From Fulvivirga ulvae (lineage in GTDB: Bacteria > Bacteroidota > Bacteroidia > Cytophagales > Cyclobacteriaceae), in assembly GCF_021389975.1 (NCBI RefSeq), contig NZ_CP089981.1, positions 5,419,501 to 5,483,500 of the forward strand: 64,000 bases of DNA, read 5' to 3'. Of this stretch, positions 52,710-61,425 are shown piece after piece. How positions within the stretch are numbered: the first letter of the stretch is position 1; every line of letters begins with the position of its first letter. A program made the position numbers and the translations under genes. The notes under the pieces are model-generated. The model was given only the letters and a program-made list of their open reading frames with translations. It did no database searches and was not told the DNA's origin.

Positions 52710-54160
52710 GGGTTATCTCCGGTTGTGTTAGCAGATGAACCATTGGCATCCGAATTGGCCTGTCTTTCGTTTTTTACATTTCGTCTAAGAGCTCCCAATA
52801 TTCTGAGGTCTATTGTAATGCCGGTAAAAAAGCCGAAATCCCATACTTCCGAAAGCTGGTCATTAGTAAATGCGCCTGAATACGTGGTCTTACCGAATTC
52901 GAAATTGTCATAGCCGCGTACTGCATTGTGTTTGCCATAATGGGTACCTACCGTAAAACTGCCTCCTTTTGAAAACTCATAATTAAGCCCTAACAAAAGG
53001 TCGTCGAACACATTTTCACTGACCTTAATCCCAAAGGCTACGCCCCATTTTTGCATAAAGGGTAAATCTTTATGTACATAATTCGGGTCACGGGGCCGGG
53101 GATAAAACACTGCCATAATAGTCAAAGCCCTTTGGCTTTTGGGGTTATCTGCATACAGGGTGCTATCGGTACTATTTGGTATCGCACCCATTACCACATT
53201 TTGAGGGTCATTAAGCGATGAGTAATAAAGCCCACCCAGGATAGCTACATGGTAGGGGCGGTTGCTCTCGATTTTAGCGGTTCTGTCAAAGACGACGTCA
53301 CTTTCTTTAAACTCATCTTCTCCTTCTTCTACCCTATATACTTTGAAAGAAGCATAATCTGAATAAGGACCAAATATCTCTGATTCTATGACGACCAAGT
53401 CAATCTCTGCTTTATCTGATGAAGCACTGCCATCAGATGTATTAAGGATTGAAATTTTATTATCTGACCGAAATTCTGGGCCTTCAATTTTCACCAGGAA
53501 CTTATCTTCATCATATTGAACTTTATCGGCAAAAATGACCACTCTGTACTGGTACCGATCACTTTCTTTCAATACAGTGGGAAACTTGGTACCTTTAATT
53601 AAATGGCCACTTTGATCCATGAACACATAGACCACATCATCTTTTATATATATTCCATTTACAGTGTGCTCAACAAAATTGTATTTACTTTCTACCTCTT
53701 GCCTTGCTAAGTTTTGTAATTCCTTATTAAATTCTGCTTCCGGTTTCTCTTCCTCATCATCACATTTGTTTAGCTCAATTGGTATTTTGGTGTTGCCTGC
53801 CTTGATATAGTCATGCCAGGGATCACTTTTTGCACCTCCCACGTATTGGAGTGTAAACACAATATCTTTTTTGCCATTATCAGCAGTGATATTATTCACT
53901 TCTTCTGATATTAAAAAGACCAAATCTCCTGAGTTGGATATCTGATCATCATTACTACCTGATATCAAAACCAGGCTGCTCTTGCTTTCTTCGAGCCAAT
54001 CAACATGTCCTTTAATAATCAAGGTGTCAACCTCGCAATGTTGTAATGAAATGGGGCCAATAGAGCCGGGGGTATCCTTTAACTCCACTTCAACGGTTTT
54101 TGACTGGCTATAACCGGTTAGAGTTAAACAGGATAATATAATAAATAAAATTTTGTTCAT
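52706..54160 (-). CDS. Exported protein of unknown function, second gene of protease operon
   Basis: 484 residues with signal peptide MNKILFIILSCLTLTGYSQ. Residues 20-330 are mixed beta with acidic patches (KCDDEEEKPEAEFNKELQNLA at about 132-152) and repeated strand motifs (VVYVFMDQSG, YRVVIFADKVQYDED). The C-terminal part (about 370-460) contains barrel-like strands (WGVAFGIKVSENVFDDLLLGL, GGSFTVGTHYGKH, VWDFGFFTGITIDLRIL), and a polar Asn/Ser-rich tail follows. No known domain. Stop and start overlap its neighbours by 1 nt on the upstream side and 4 nt on the downstream side. Probably anchored in the outer membrane with a periplasmic N-terminal part. Confidence 0.62.
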   Translation of the reverse strand: MNKILFIILSCLTLTGYSQSKTVEVELKDTPGSIGPISLQHCEVDTLIIKGHVDWLEESKSSLVLISGSNDDQISNSGDLVFLISEEVNNITADNGKKDIVFTLQYVGGAKSDPWHDYIKAGNTKIPIELNKCDDEEEKPEAEFNKELQNLARQEVESKYNFVEHTVNGIYIKDDVVYVFMDQSGHLIKGTKFPTVLKESDRYQYRVVIFADKVQYDEDKFLVKIEGPEFRSDNKISILNTSDGSASSDKAEIDLVVIESEIFGPYSDYASFKVYRVEEGEDEFKESDVVFDRTAKIESNRPYHVAILGGLYYSSLNDPQNVVMGAIPNSTDSTLYADNPKSQRALTIMAVFYPRPRDPNYVHKDLPFMQKWGVAFGIKVSENVFDDLLLGLNYEFSKGGSFTVGTHYGKHNAVRGYDNFEFGKTTYSGAFTNDQLSEVWDFGFFTGITIDLRILGALRRNVKNERQANSDANGSSANTTGDNP

Positions 54161-55869
54161 TATTGATAATCTATTTCAAATTTGAGTTGACTAATTAATG
54201 GTAAAATGGGTTGGATATATGACTTTGTTTTACTGTCTGCTATTAGCAAGCCTACCACTTTTCCTTCCACAGAGAAAACGGCAGCTCCTGAATCCCCTTT
54301 ATCCGACATGCGTTCAGTGATTATCAGATTTTCCATGGTCAAAACCTGATCACCGAACCTGATCCTGGCATCGGCATCGTAAGAGTCTACCACTGCCCTT
54401 CTGGATCTGGTCTTTGCACCGGTTAAGTATAATGTTGTAGGCGTATTAATATGCACTTGGCTTATGGGCAAAACACCATGTTTTGGGGCAGATATATAGG
54501 GGTGCTCTATTACCTTATTCAGATTAGTAGTAGTTACGGCAAGTGCTCCATCCACAGCATGGTTAAGCATGCCCTCTACAACTTTCGCAATCGGGCTTCC
54601 ATTATATATCACATCGCTGGATTTGGCCAGGGCAGGATCAAACTGCAGGTAATTATTGCACAAATCATCCCCACACAACACATGAAAGCAGCTAAGAATG
54701 CATGTTTCGGTTTTACCATTGATATCTTTTTTAACCAACAGCCCAAATGTACCCTCCGACTTCCCCACGTTAATCCCATCTCCCGGCTGAGGTTTTGAAG
54801 ATTGGGAAACCGTAATGGCTTCTTCTTCCCGAATGTCGGTATATATTTTATAGTCAATGCCATCCCCAGCCTTATATATAAAGTATGGCGGCAGTTCATT
54901 GTCCTTTTCAAACTGGGTCTTTGACTCTACCGTAAAAGCAATGCAATCGATGTCTTGTTTAAACCCTTTTACCTCCTTTTTGCTTAATCCAATAGCTATA
55001 ACTTTATACCTTGACATAAGCGCCTTCTTATTTTTTTCATAATAAGTCTTTACTATGTCTGAAGGGGCTGGTTTATCCGGGCTTTCATCACTAACAGCTT
55101 CACTGACATCCTTGGTATTAAACAAAGTATTAAAAACCTCTCTGAGCTTTTCAAGGGCATTTTTGCTAAACATACCTACCAGGGCTCCCACCGCGGCCAG
55201 TGCAAAATCGTTAAGGTTTTGAGGCCCCTCTCTGGCTTCGTCCATGGTAAGCACAAGTATGCCTCCTTTCATGGCAAAGTAAAAAATGAGGCCCAAAAGC
55301 ATTCCCATCATCGGCCTGGCAAAGTACCACGGTACAAAAGCTAAGTCAAAATCTTTCTTTTCACTGGCATGAAGCAGGTAAGCCAGTATTGAAGTAATGC
55401 TACTCCCAATACCGGCAGAAAACAACATGATAAGGGATTCGTTAATAGCCTCTGCTTCTGCTTTTTCATTAGGAATGTATTGTCCTAAAAGTTCTGGATT
55501 GAAAACAGTATATAATCCGGCAAGTGAGCAAATAGCATAAAAAAACAACCAAAGACCAACATGAATGGTAAGCCCTCCCGGGAATGCGTTGACAGACCTG
55601 TCAACATTGCTGAAGCTGACCTTGGAAATCAGCGTAAAAAACATCAAAATAAGATATAGGCCTAAAATAACCTTGAGTATATCAAGCACAACCTGTAAGG
55701 TGATCCAGTCTAAACCAAAGTATTGAACCAGGACAACCTGTAAGGTGATCCAGTCTAAACCAAAGTATTGAACCAGGACAACCTCGAGATAAATAACAAC
55801 GATAAGGGCGGCCACGCCGTACCACATACCGCGAATAGCTTCAAAAAAATTATTAGGCCAACGTATCAA
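54160..55869 (-). CDS. Membrane-anchored trypsin-like serine protease, first gene of three-gene operon
   Basis: A 569-residue protein. About six hydrophobic segments occupy residues 15-235 (LIVVIYLEV, LYLILMFFTLISKV, FFYAICSLAGLY, and GMLLGLIFYFAM), followed by a charged linker (250-300) and a chymotrypsin-fold domain from about 360 to 569. The catalytic triad is His396 (SCFHVLCG), Asp440 (HAVDGALAV) and Ser527 (KGDSGAAVF). Its cytoplasmic or periplasmic side is uncertain. A perfect 45-bp in-frame duplication repeats VVLVQYFGLDWITLQ within the first hydrophobic region. It heads an operon with two exported proteins, and a shared palindromic element lies 56 nt upstream. Substrate unknown. Confidence 0.82.
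   Translation of the reverse strand: MIRWPNNFFEAIRGMWYGVAALIVVIYLEVVLVQYFGLDWITLQVVLVQYFGLDWITLQVVLDILKVILGLYLILMFFTLISKVSFSNVDRSVNAFPGGLTIHVGLWLFFYAICSLAGLYTVFNPELLGQYIPNEKAEAEAINESLIMLFSAGIGSSITSILAYLLHASEKKDFDLAFVPWYFARPMMGMLLGLIFYFAMKGGILVLTMDEAREGPQNLNDFALAAVGALVGMFSKNALEKLREVFNTLFNTKDVSEAVSDESPDKPAPSDIVKTYYEKNKKALMSRYKVIAIGLSKKEVKGFKQDIDCIAFTVESKTQFEKDNELPPYFIYKAGDGIDYKIYTDIREEEAITVSQSSKPQPGDGINVGKSEGTFGLLVKKDINGKTETCILSCFHVLCGDDLCNNYLQFDPALAKSSDVIYNGSPIAKVVEGMLNHAVDGALAVTTTNLNKVIEHPYISAPKHGVLPISQVHINTPTTLYLTGAKTRSRRAVVDSYDADARIRFGDQVLTMENLIITERMSDKGDSGAAVFSVEGKVVGLLIADSKTKSYIQPILPLISQLKFEIDYQ
55688..55777. repeat. 45-bp in-frame tandem duplication in the protease gene
   Basis: Two identical 45-nt units (55688-55732 and 55733-55777) encode residues 30-44 and 45-59 of the membrane protease. 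The units are identical, implying a recent event, and preserve the frame. Confidence 0.95.
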
Positions 55870-55924
55870 TGCTACTTTTATTTTTTGCTATTGCTTTAGC
55901 AAGCTAACAGAGAAAAGTAAACCA

Positions 55925-55948
55925 GTCAATACCTAACCTTGGGTATTT
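55925..55948. promoter_or_regulatory. Palindromic element shared with 63777-63800
   Basis: A 24-bp stretch containing AATACC-TAACCTTG-GGTATT, 6-bp arms around 8 nt, lies 56 nt upstream of the protease operon start. An identical 24-bp copy lies 78 nt upstream of the orphan 757-residue gene, in the same orientation relative to the gene. It is probably a shared regulator-binding site or promoter element. Confidence 0.55.
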
Positions 55949-56189
55949 TTATTTTGCAAATGAAACACACTTTTAAAATAGTATTGAATTTAAAGCCGGC
56001 GATAATAACAAGCTGATTTTAATAGTCTGCATAATTAGACACCGTAAATCACCGCACGTTTTATGTTATTGATCTTTGCAATCAAATGTTCAGGTAAAGC
56101 GTTGATCCTATTCCGAAAATTAAATACCTCAGTTATACCAATTTATACGTAGATTTATGCACCCATTTAATTTTTAAGCTTTACAATTT

Positions 56190-56528
56190 ATGTCAGAAAT
56201 TAGACCTTGCCCAAAATGTGGGTCTCAGTTTGCCTACCCTATGGACTTGTTAATGATTTGCCCGGAATGTAATCATGAATGGAACCCAAATGAAGAAGTT
56301 ACAGAAGAAACCGGCCTTGTCGTACTGGACTCTAACGGCAATCGTCTGCAGGACGGTGACTCGGTAGTAGTAATCAAAAACTTACCTGTAAAAGGAGCGC
56401 CACAGCCTATAAAAGCTGGTACAAAAGTTAAAAATATCAGGCTGGTAGACGGTGACCACAACATTGATTGTAAGATTGATGGCTTTGGCTCCATGGCATT
56501 GAAATCGGAGTTTGTGAAGAAAGCTTAG
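56190..56528 (+). CDS. PhnA/YjdM-type zinc ribbon protein
   Basis: A 112-residue protein, first annotated in alkylphosphonate clusters but of unclear biochemical role. Zinc-binding Cys pairs are CPKCGS (near residue 7-12) and CPECNHEW (near residue 29-36). The conserved C-terminal half follows: VVLDSNGNRLQDGDSVVVIKNLPVKG, then GTKVKNIRLVDGDHNIDCKIDGFGSM. This is full-length and clear family architecture. No phosphonate genes are nearby, so it is an orphan copy. It is divergent from the protease operon. Confidence 0.93.
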   Translation: MSEIRPCPKCGSQFAYPMDLLMICPECNHEWNPNEEVTEETGLVVLDSNGNRLQDGDSVVVIKNLPVKGAPQPIKAGTKVKNIRLVDGDHNIDCKIDGFGSMALKSEFVKKA

Positions 56529-56572
56529 GTGCGGGGCATGAGTAAATGGTTGAAAAATGATTGCTGAATAGA

Positions 56573-56601
56573 AAAAAAACAGCCATTCCGAAGAATGGCT
56601 G
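56573..56601 (-). terminator. Leftward terminator
   Basis: CAGCCATTC and GAATGGCTG form a perfect 9-bp hairpin with a CGAA loop; on the minus strand it is followed by eight T. It would end transcripts arriving from the transglutaminase genes. The same stem core occurs at 46571-46594. Confidence 0.65.
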
Positions 56602-56897
56602 CCAAACACCACCATGATTAAATTACTACTTATGGATCACGGCTTCGTTGCCCGCCTGCAACCTGCATCATTAACTATTCCCCTTAAAGAAAGCAGACAA
56701 GTAAAACTGATAGTCGTTTCGCCTTTAAAAGGGTTGGTCTGGCTGGTCATTGCATTGGTTTTGGATTAAGCATGCTCCGAAACTAGTAGGTAATCAACAG
56801 TTTAATTTCAACCAATGCATGTAACGACTTTCTGAATTGGTGGATTGGGGTTTTGAATTGATAATAAGAATATCTCGCTCTAAGTAGCAGGAAGGTT
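56602..56897. other. Likely 3' untranslated region of the transglutaminase transcript
   Basis: 296 nt between the terminator and the transglutaminase stop. It includes an ATG at 56614 on the plus strand opening a 51-codon frame, but this has no ribosome-binding sequence or homology and is not accepted as a gene. No other feature seen. Confidence 0.4.
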
Positions 56898-57920
56898 TTA
56901 CTTACTAACTTTTACTTCATACGTAAAAATATATGCTCCCTTTATTCGAAAATGAAGCACATATGTCCCTTTGTGAGGAAAAGTATAATCAATGACATAC
57001 ATCCCATTGTCTCTTTTATAAGCTTTACTCTCAATATTTGTAACGCTGCTACCATTTACAACTTGTAGTTCAACCTGATCAACAGGTCCGGGGCTTTTGA
57101 ATTGAAATTGTACAGGTTCCTTTCTTTTGGCTTCTACATTAAACGTTTCCGGTGAAGAAGGCAAAACGTTTTGGTCTAATGCTTCTCTATAAATCAAAGG
57201 AGCATTTAAAAACTCGTTTAGAGTCTGCTTTTCGGCCGTTAGCAGCCAGGCTGTATCAAGAGGGTGATGATTACGGGCAAAATCAGATGGTGTAGTGAGA
57301 AAATAGCTATCGCTATACTGCTGCATAAATCCTTCTTTTTGAGGATCGACCAGGCCACTCGACCAGGTGGCATCACATAAGTACCACCGGTCGTCAAGCT
57401 TAACGGCGTTCCAGGAGTGGTTGGGTATGCCTTCCCCTCGCACGTTGGCCTGAGCAGTGCGCCCATATCCATTGATGATTTGACAGGGTATATCTGCATA
57501 CTTTGCAAGCTCCCGGATAAGATAAGCATATCCTGTACAAACGGTTTTGTGTTCATCCAGAAGTTTTCTAAATACCTGTGGCCCAAAGCTTTCGTTCCAG
57601 GCATACAGTTCCTCAGCATTTCCTCTTAGCTTTTCCCTTTGTTTCTTATTCTTTGTGTAGAGCCCATAGTCATTCTCAATATTGCTGCACACCCATCGGT
57701 AGATAGCTCTAAACTTTTCCGTATCTGTTGATAATGGTTCTGTAAGCTTTTGCGAGAGGCTTTTAAGATCAGCCAGCGAATGTTTAGGATATAAAGAGGC
57801 GATGCTGTCAGCCTTGCCAAAAACATCTTTATCCGGGTAATCAGGCTGTGCAGAGACCCCTATTGCACAATGAATAGCCACCACTGTCACAAATACCTTT
57901 AGTGCTTTGCGCCTGATCAT
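56898..57920 (-). CDS. Exported transglutaminase-like cysteine enzyme
   Basis: A 340-residue secreted or periplasmic protein with signal peptide (MIRRKALKVFVTVVAIHCAIGVSAQ in effect; cleavage near 25). The transglutaminase-like core at 65-190 has the catalytic triad: Cys128 in HKTVCTGYAYL, His168 in IPNHSWNAV and Asp183 in WYLCDATWSSG. This fold includes peptidases and crosslinking enzymes. The C-terminal 110 residues are beta-rich (QFQFKSPGPVDQVELQVVNG ... FPHKGTYVLHFRIKGAYIF), probably binding. Its first base overlaps the stop of the preceding gene, so the two are coupled. Substrate unknown. Confidence 0.88.
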   Translation of the reverse strand: MIRRKALKVFVTVVAIHCAIGVSAQPDYPDKDVFGKADSIASLYPKHSLADLKSLSQKLTEPLSTDTEKFRAIYRWVCSNIENDYGLYTKNKKQREKLRGNAEELYAWNESFGPQVFRKLLDEHKTVCTGYAYLIRELAKYADIPCQIINGYGRTAQANVRGEGIPNHSWNAVKLDDRWYLCDATWSSGLVDPQKEGFMQQYSDSYFLTTPSDFARNHHPLDTAWLLTAEKQTLNEFLNAPLIYREALDQNVLPSSPETFNVEAKRKEPVQFQFKSPGPVDQVELQVVNGSSVTNIESKAYKRDNGMYVIDYTFPHKGTYVLHFRIKGAYIFTYEVKVSK

Positions 57921-58639
57921 TAAAACAGGTTTTTTATTTTATACCATACTCCTGCCAGTCCTGAGGGTTGGGCTGTGTATGCTCCCCCAACTGCCACTTC
58001 GCCCAATATTTCCACATCCATCATCATGTTGATTTCCAGTACTTCCGGAGAATTTTTTCTTATGGTATACTCTTCTGTTTTAAAGCCAATGAAACTAAAT
58101 ATCAGAACATCGCCCTCTCTTAACTCTGCCGGAAATTTAAACCTTCCATCTATATCGGTTACGGTGCCAATTTCCGTTCCCTTCAGTATTATGTTTACAC
58201 CTGGTAATAGCTCATTATCTTCATAAGTTACTACACCACTTACGATATGACCTTCTGCTATTGACGTTGAGGATTCTGTCTTTTTATCATCTGTATCAAA
58301 AATCTCTGTTTTTGCCTTCGGGTTTGGTAGCGCCAAACTGGTTTCCTTACTGATGAAAACAAGGACAGCACTTAAGAGACCGGTTTGCAGCCACTTATAA
58401 CCTGTGTGAGTTGAGGGGGCTTGGTGCGAATATGTTCTGAGCTGATCTTTTCGAAAGCGACCACAGGTATTGGATGATGCATTTTTGAAGTATTCAATAA
58501 CTTCAGCATCACTCATTTTGGTGAAATCAATTACGTTTTTACTGCATGAGCTACAGAAACCACCTGTTGCTGTGGGTGAAAAACCGTCCCATTTTTCGGA
58601 GCACGGCTTTGATACAGATAAGGAAAAATGTTTTCGCAT
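57920..58639 (-). CDS. Cys-motif plus CarboxypepD_reg-like membrane protein
   Basis: A 239-residue protein. The N-terminal segment has Cys at 13, 29, 32 and 59 (SKPCSEKWDGFS, GGFCSSCSK, NTCGRFRKDQL) with the DFTKMSDAEVIEYFK motif, a Bacteroidota-specific module. A transmembrane helix at about 83-98 follows (LQTGLLSAVLVFISKE). Residues about 130-215 are a carboxypeptidase-regulatory-like beta-sandwich (VSGVVTYEDNELLPGVNIILKG, GTVTDIDGRFKF). So the Cys module would be on one side and the beta-domain on the other. The stop overlaps the transglutaminase start by 1 nt. It probably works with that enzyme; function unknown. Confidence 0.75.
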   Translation of the reverse strand: MRKHFSLSVSKPCSEKWDGFSPTATGGFCSSCSKNVIDFTKMSDAEVIEYFKNASSNTCGRFRKDQLRTYSHQAPSTHTGYKWLQTGLLSAVLVFISKETSLALPNPKAKTEIFDTDDKKTESSTSIAEGHIVSGVVTYEDNELLPGVNIILKGTEIGTVTDIDGRFKFPAELREGDVLIFSFIGFKTEEYTIRKNSPEVLEINMMMDVEILGEVAVGGAYTAQPSGLAGVWYKIKNLF

Positions 58640-58729
58640 AAGTTAGTTTTTTATAACAGGATGCAGCAGCAAGATAATTCCATAAAAGTGAACTAAAAAA
58701 TCCCACTGGTAATACTAAGCTAGAGTCTG

Positions 58730-59398
58730 CTACTCCCGGGCAGTAATCAGTATGTCTTTTGGCCTCAGTACATTTTTCTCATAACCATGAGCTGCAATAT
58801 TGATCATAGACAAGCCAATGTCTGTAGTATTTACAATCGAATCGGGTGAAAGCTTTTTAAGCAACTTGATTAGCCACATAAAATAGTCGTAGATGAACTG
58901 GTAAATTTTAGTGCGGGATTTAATGCCTTTCAGGGGAATGATTGCACCCGGCCTATACATGAAAGCTTGCCTGAAACCTATATTAAGAAGGTCATTTTCC
59001 GTTTTGCCTTTTACTCTGGCCCACATCGAACTGCCTTTTTCGGTAGAGTCGGTGCCCTCTCCTGAGACATAAGTGAAGGTCATGTCCGCGTTAATGGTGT
59101 GTAACGTTTGGGCAAGGGCCAAGGTATAATTGTACGTTATGGTAGTATATCGTTCTTCCTTCATACCTGCAGCACTTACACCCAGGCAATAAAAGCAGGC
59201 ATCGTACCCTGTAAGCTCCTCTTTTATCTCCGAGTAATCTTCAAAACTGCGCAGAAACAATTCCTTTAGTTTATCATGCTGTATGCCAGCACTGCTTCTG
59301 CCTAAAACCAATACCTCATCCACTGCTTCATGCTCCAGGCACTCCAGAAGTACCCCTTTGCCAATCATGCCGGTCGCTCCGGTGATTATTACTTTCAT
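58730..59398 (-). CDS. NAD(P)H-binding epimerase-like protein
   Basis: A 222-residue Rossmann protein of the atypical SDR group: cofactor loop GATGMIGKGVLLECLEH at the N-terminus, then VLVLGRSSAG and CFYCLGVSAAGMKEERYT, and YVSGEGTDSTEKG with the region of the catalytic residues. It ends with an ASP/His-rich tail. Members are often annotated NAD-dependent epimerase/dehydratase or nucleoside-diphosphate-sugar epimerase. Its reaction is not known. It starts at 59398 and is 91 nt upstream of the Cys-motif gene on the same strand, possibly co-transcribed. Confidence 0.88.
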   Translation of the reverse strand: MKVIITGATGMIGKGVLLECLEHEAVDEVLVLGRSSAGIQHDKLKELFLRSFEDYSEIKEELTGYDACFYCLGVSAAGMKEERYTTITYNYTLALAQTLHTINADMTFTYVSGEGTDSTEKGSSMWARVKGKTENDLLNIGFRQAFMYRPGAIIPLKGIKSRTKIYQFIYDYFMWLIKLLKKLSPDSIVNTTDIGLSMINIAAHGYEKNVLRPKDILITARE

Positions 59399-59805
59399 AC
59401 TCCAGATGATTATATTAAGGGAATCAATTTACGTCTTTTTTTATATAGTTATTTAACCTGTCCGGATTAACACAAGCCAGAAAAGTAAACCTCCTGATCA
59501 TTAGTGTAACGAGCGCAAAAAAATAAGGCACGTAACCAAAATATTTAGTCAGTGATTATCAATCAATTATCTATTCCTAAACCTCTAAACAATCGCATAA
59601 ATATCTGATTATCAATTGTTTTTATCGATTTCTCAAATTCTTTCTTTTAACGAAATAAGTATCTAAATTAAAGGACTTGCCGCTTAAATTGAGCCTTATT
59701 TATACAGATGTTTTTTCGAAACTAATTGTAAGTGAAGCATTTGACAGGCAAACCAGGTGGTAGTCGTAAACTTCAAATTCAAGCAACCAAATACCTTAAT
59801 AGAGC
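59399..59805. other. AT-rich intergenic region, no gene seen
   Basis: 407 nt between divergent genes. An 11-bp direct repeat, TGATTATCAAT, occurs at 59553-59563 and 59606-59616; spacing of 53 nt might reflect regulator half-sites. No coding frame or RNA gene was supported. Confidence 0.4.
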
Positions 59806-61359
59806 ATGAATGATTTTAAAAAAGCTTTTGAAGATGCCGGATTCAGCACCGGGCAAATGAAAATATTGACAGACTGCAGTTCTGACCCTGTTGCTTATAA
59901 TGCCGCCCGCCAAATCTTTAACCGGCGGTTCCACTTTCGTCCCTGGGCTATTGTATACCCAAGGACGGCAGAAGATGTATCCAGCCTGGTCAAGTTCGCA
60001 TTTCAATCTGATCGTGAACTGCGTGTAAGAGGTGGCGGCCATGACCATGAAGGCGAATGTATGGCTACCGATGCCCTGGTGTTGGATATGAGACATATGA
60101 ACAATGCCACTATTGACCATCAGGCTGTAGCCCGCATACAGCCGGGTTGTATTTTTAAAAACCTGATCAAGGTATTGAATGAAAACAAAGTAGGCATACC
60201 TCATGGAACGTGCCAGACCGTAGGTATCACTGGCTTCACACTAGGTGGAGGTTGGGGACCATGGACACGCAAGCATGGCATGTGCTGCGAGAGCCTGACG
60301 GGCGCTACCATCGTACTTGGTGACGGCAGCATCAAAACTCTTTCTGATCAGGGCACTGATGAGGAAAAGGAACTGTTATGGGCGCTTCGCGGAGGTGGCG
60401 GATTCAGCTATGGCATAGTTACAGAACTGGTGATCAAAACTTTTCCTTTGCCCAAAACTACTTATAAGTTTGCCGCTACCTGGAATATGAAACCGGCACT
60501 GGAAGTACTTAAAGGCTGGGAAAATGCCATTGCCCCTAACCAAAGCCCTAACTTACTGGGTACCAACCTCCAGATCTTTGCCAAACCTGCCGACAATGCG
60601 CCGATTGAAAAGTCCGCTCATGATTGTACCTTCTTTGGCTATTATGCAGGTACCCAAGAAGAAATAGAAACCGAAATCAAGCAATGGTTCCCTAACCTCC
60701 CTCCTGATCATCTGGAGTTCTTCTCTGATGAAGGAACAGATCATCATTTGCAGTTTTCTTCCTGGGAGCTTACCTCTCACCGAAGAAGAATGGCCATTAA
60801 AAGTGGGCGTCCGTTGCTTCGGGATATACCGCTGGAGGATGACATTCCTGCTCCTCACAAAATTACTTCCAGACTGGTCAATGCAGAAGGGCTTGGAGAT
60901 GAAGGTCGCAAAAAACTGATCAGAAGCCTGGAATCTGACCTGCTGTTTGAGAAGGGTGAAGCACTTGGTGTAAGGGCGTATGTTACGCTTGGGGCCATAT
61001 CCGGACCTTTTTATGCCGGCTACAAACCGGCAGACTTTCCTCTGGGCAGCGCTTTTCCATATAAAGACCGGCCTTACACTATCCAGTATCAGGTATGGTG
61101 GGATACGGACAGGAATATCTCACCTGAAGCGTCAGAAAAAGCCGGCGTAAACCTCTATACCAACCGCGCGATGGACTGGCTTGAGGAATGCCGAAAGGCT
61201 GAGTTTCCACAAACCAGTGGCGCTTTTATCAGCTTCAAAGATGATGGTGTACCTACGGAAACTTACTTTATGCAGAGTTACGAAAAGCTGATTGAGATCA
61301 AAGGGAAGTATAGCCAGGACCCGGAGAACAGGTTCAGGTCTAGGAAGACGATAATTTAG
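59806..61359 (+). CDS. FAD-dependent oxidoreductase (BBE/berberine-bridge-like)
   Basis: A 517-residue flavoprotein of the PCMH/BBE superfamily. The FAD-binding half shows YPRTAEDVSSLVKFA, RGGGHDHEGECM with His79 as the likely covalent FAD attachment site, then GFTLGGGWGPWTRKHGM and GGGFSYGIVTELVIKTFP. The C-terminal region lines the substrate pocket and includes the BBE C-terminal motif near the end (YSQDPENRFRSR). No signal peptide, so it acts in the cytosol, possibly oxidising sugars or alkaloid-like phenols. It is isolated and ends in a strong bidirectional terminator. Substrate unknown. Confidence 0.9.
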   Translation: MNDFKKAFEDAGFSTGQMKILTDCSSDPVAYNAARQIFNRRFHFRPWAIVYPRTAEDVSSLVKFAFQSDRELRVRGGGHDHEGECMATDALVLDMRHMNNATIDHQAVARIQPGCIFKNLIKVLNENKVGIPHGTCQTVGITGFTLGGGWGPWTRKHGMCCESLTGATIVLGDGSIKTLSDQGTDEEKELLWALRGGGGFSYGIVTELVIKTFPLPKTTYKFAATWNMKPALEVLKGWENAIAPNQSPNLLGTNLQIFAKPADNAPIEKSAHDCTFFGYYAGTQEEIETEIKQWFPNLPPDHLEFFSDEGTDHHLQFSSWELTSHRRRMAIKSGRPLLRDIPLEDDIPAPHKITSRLVNAEGLGDEGRKKLIRSLESDLLFEKGEALGVRAYVTLGAISGPFYAGYKPADFPLGSAFPYKDRPYTIQYQVWWDTDRNISPEASEKAGVNLYTNRAMDWLEECRKAEFPQTSGAFISFKDDGVPTETYFMQSYEKLIEIKGKYSQDPENRFRSRKTII

Positions 61360-61366
61360 ATTAAAA

Positions 61367-61403
61367 TTATGGACCTGCTCATAATCGTAAAGCAGGTCCA
61401 TAA
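61367..61403. terminator. Bidirectional terminator between convergent genes
   Basis: TTATGGACCTGCT and AGCAGGTCCATAA form a perfect 13-bp stem around an 11-nt loop, A/T-rich on both sides. It separates the flavoprotein gene and the 757-residue gene. Confidence 0.85.
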
Positions 61404-61425
61404 ATAGCTATGTGATCTGGAATGT

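Noticed and set aside
56614..56769. 51-codon plus-strand frame (MIKLLLMDHGFVARL...)
   Set aside because: It has no ribosome-binding sequence and lies within the 3' untranslated region of the leftward transglutaminase transcript behind its terminator.
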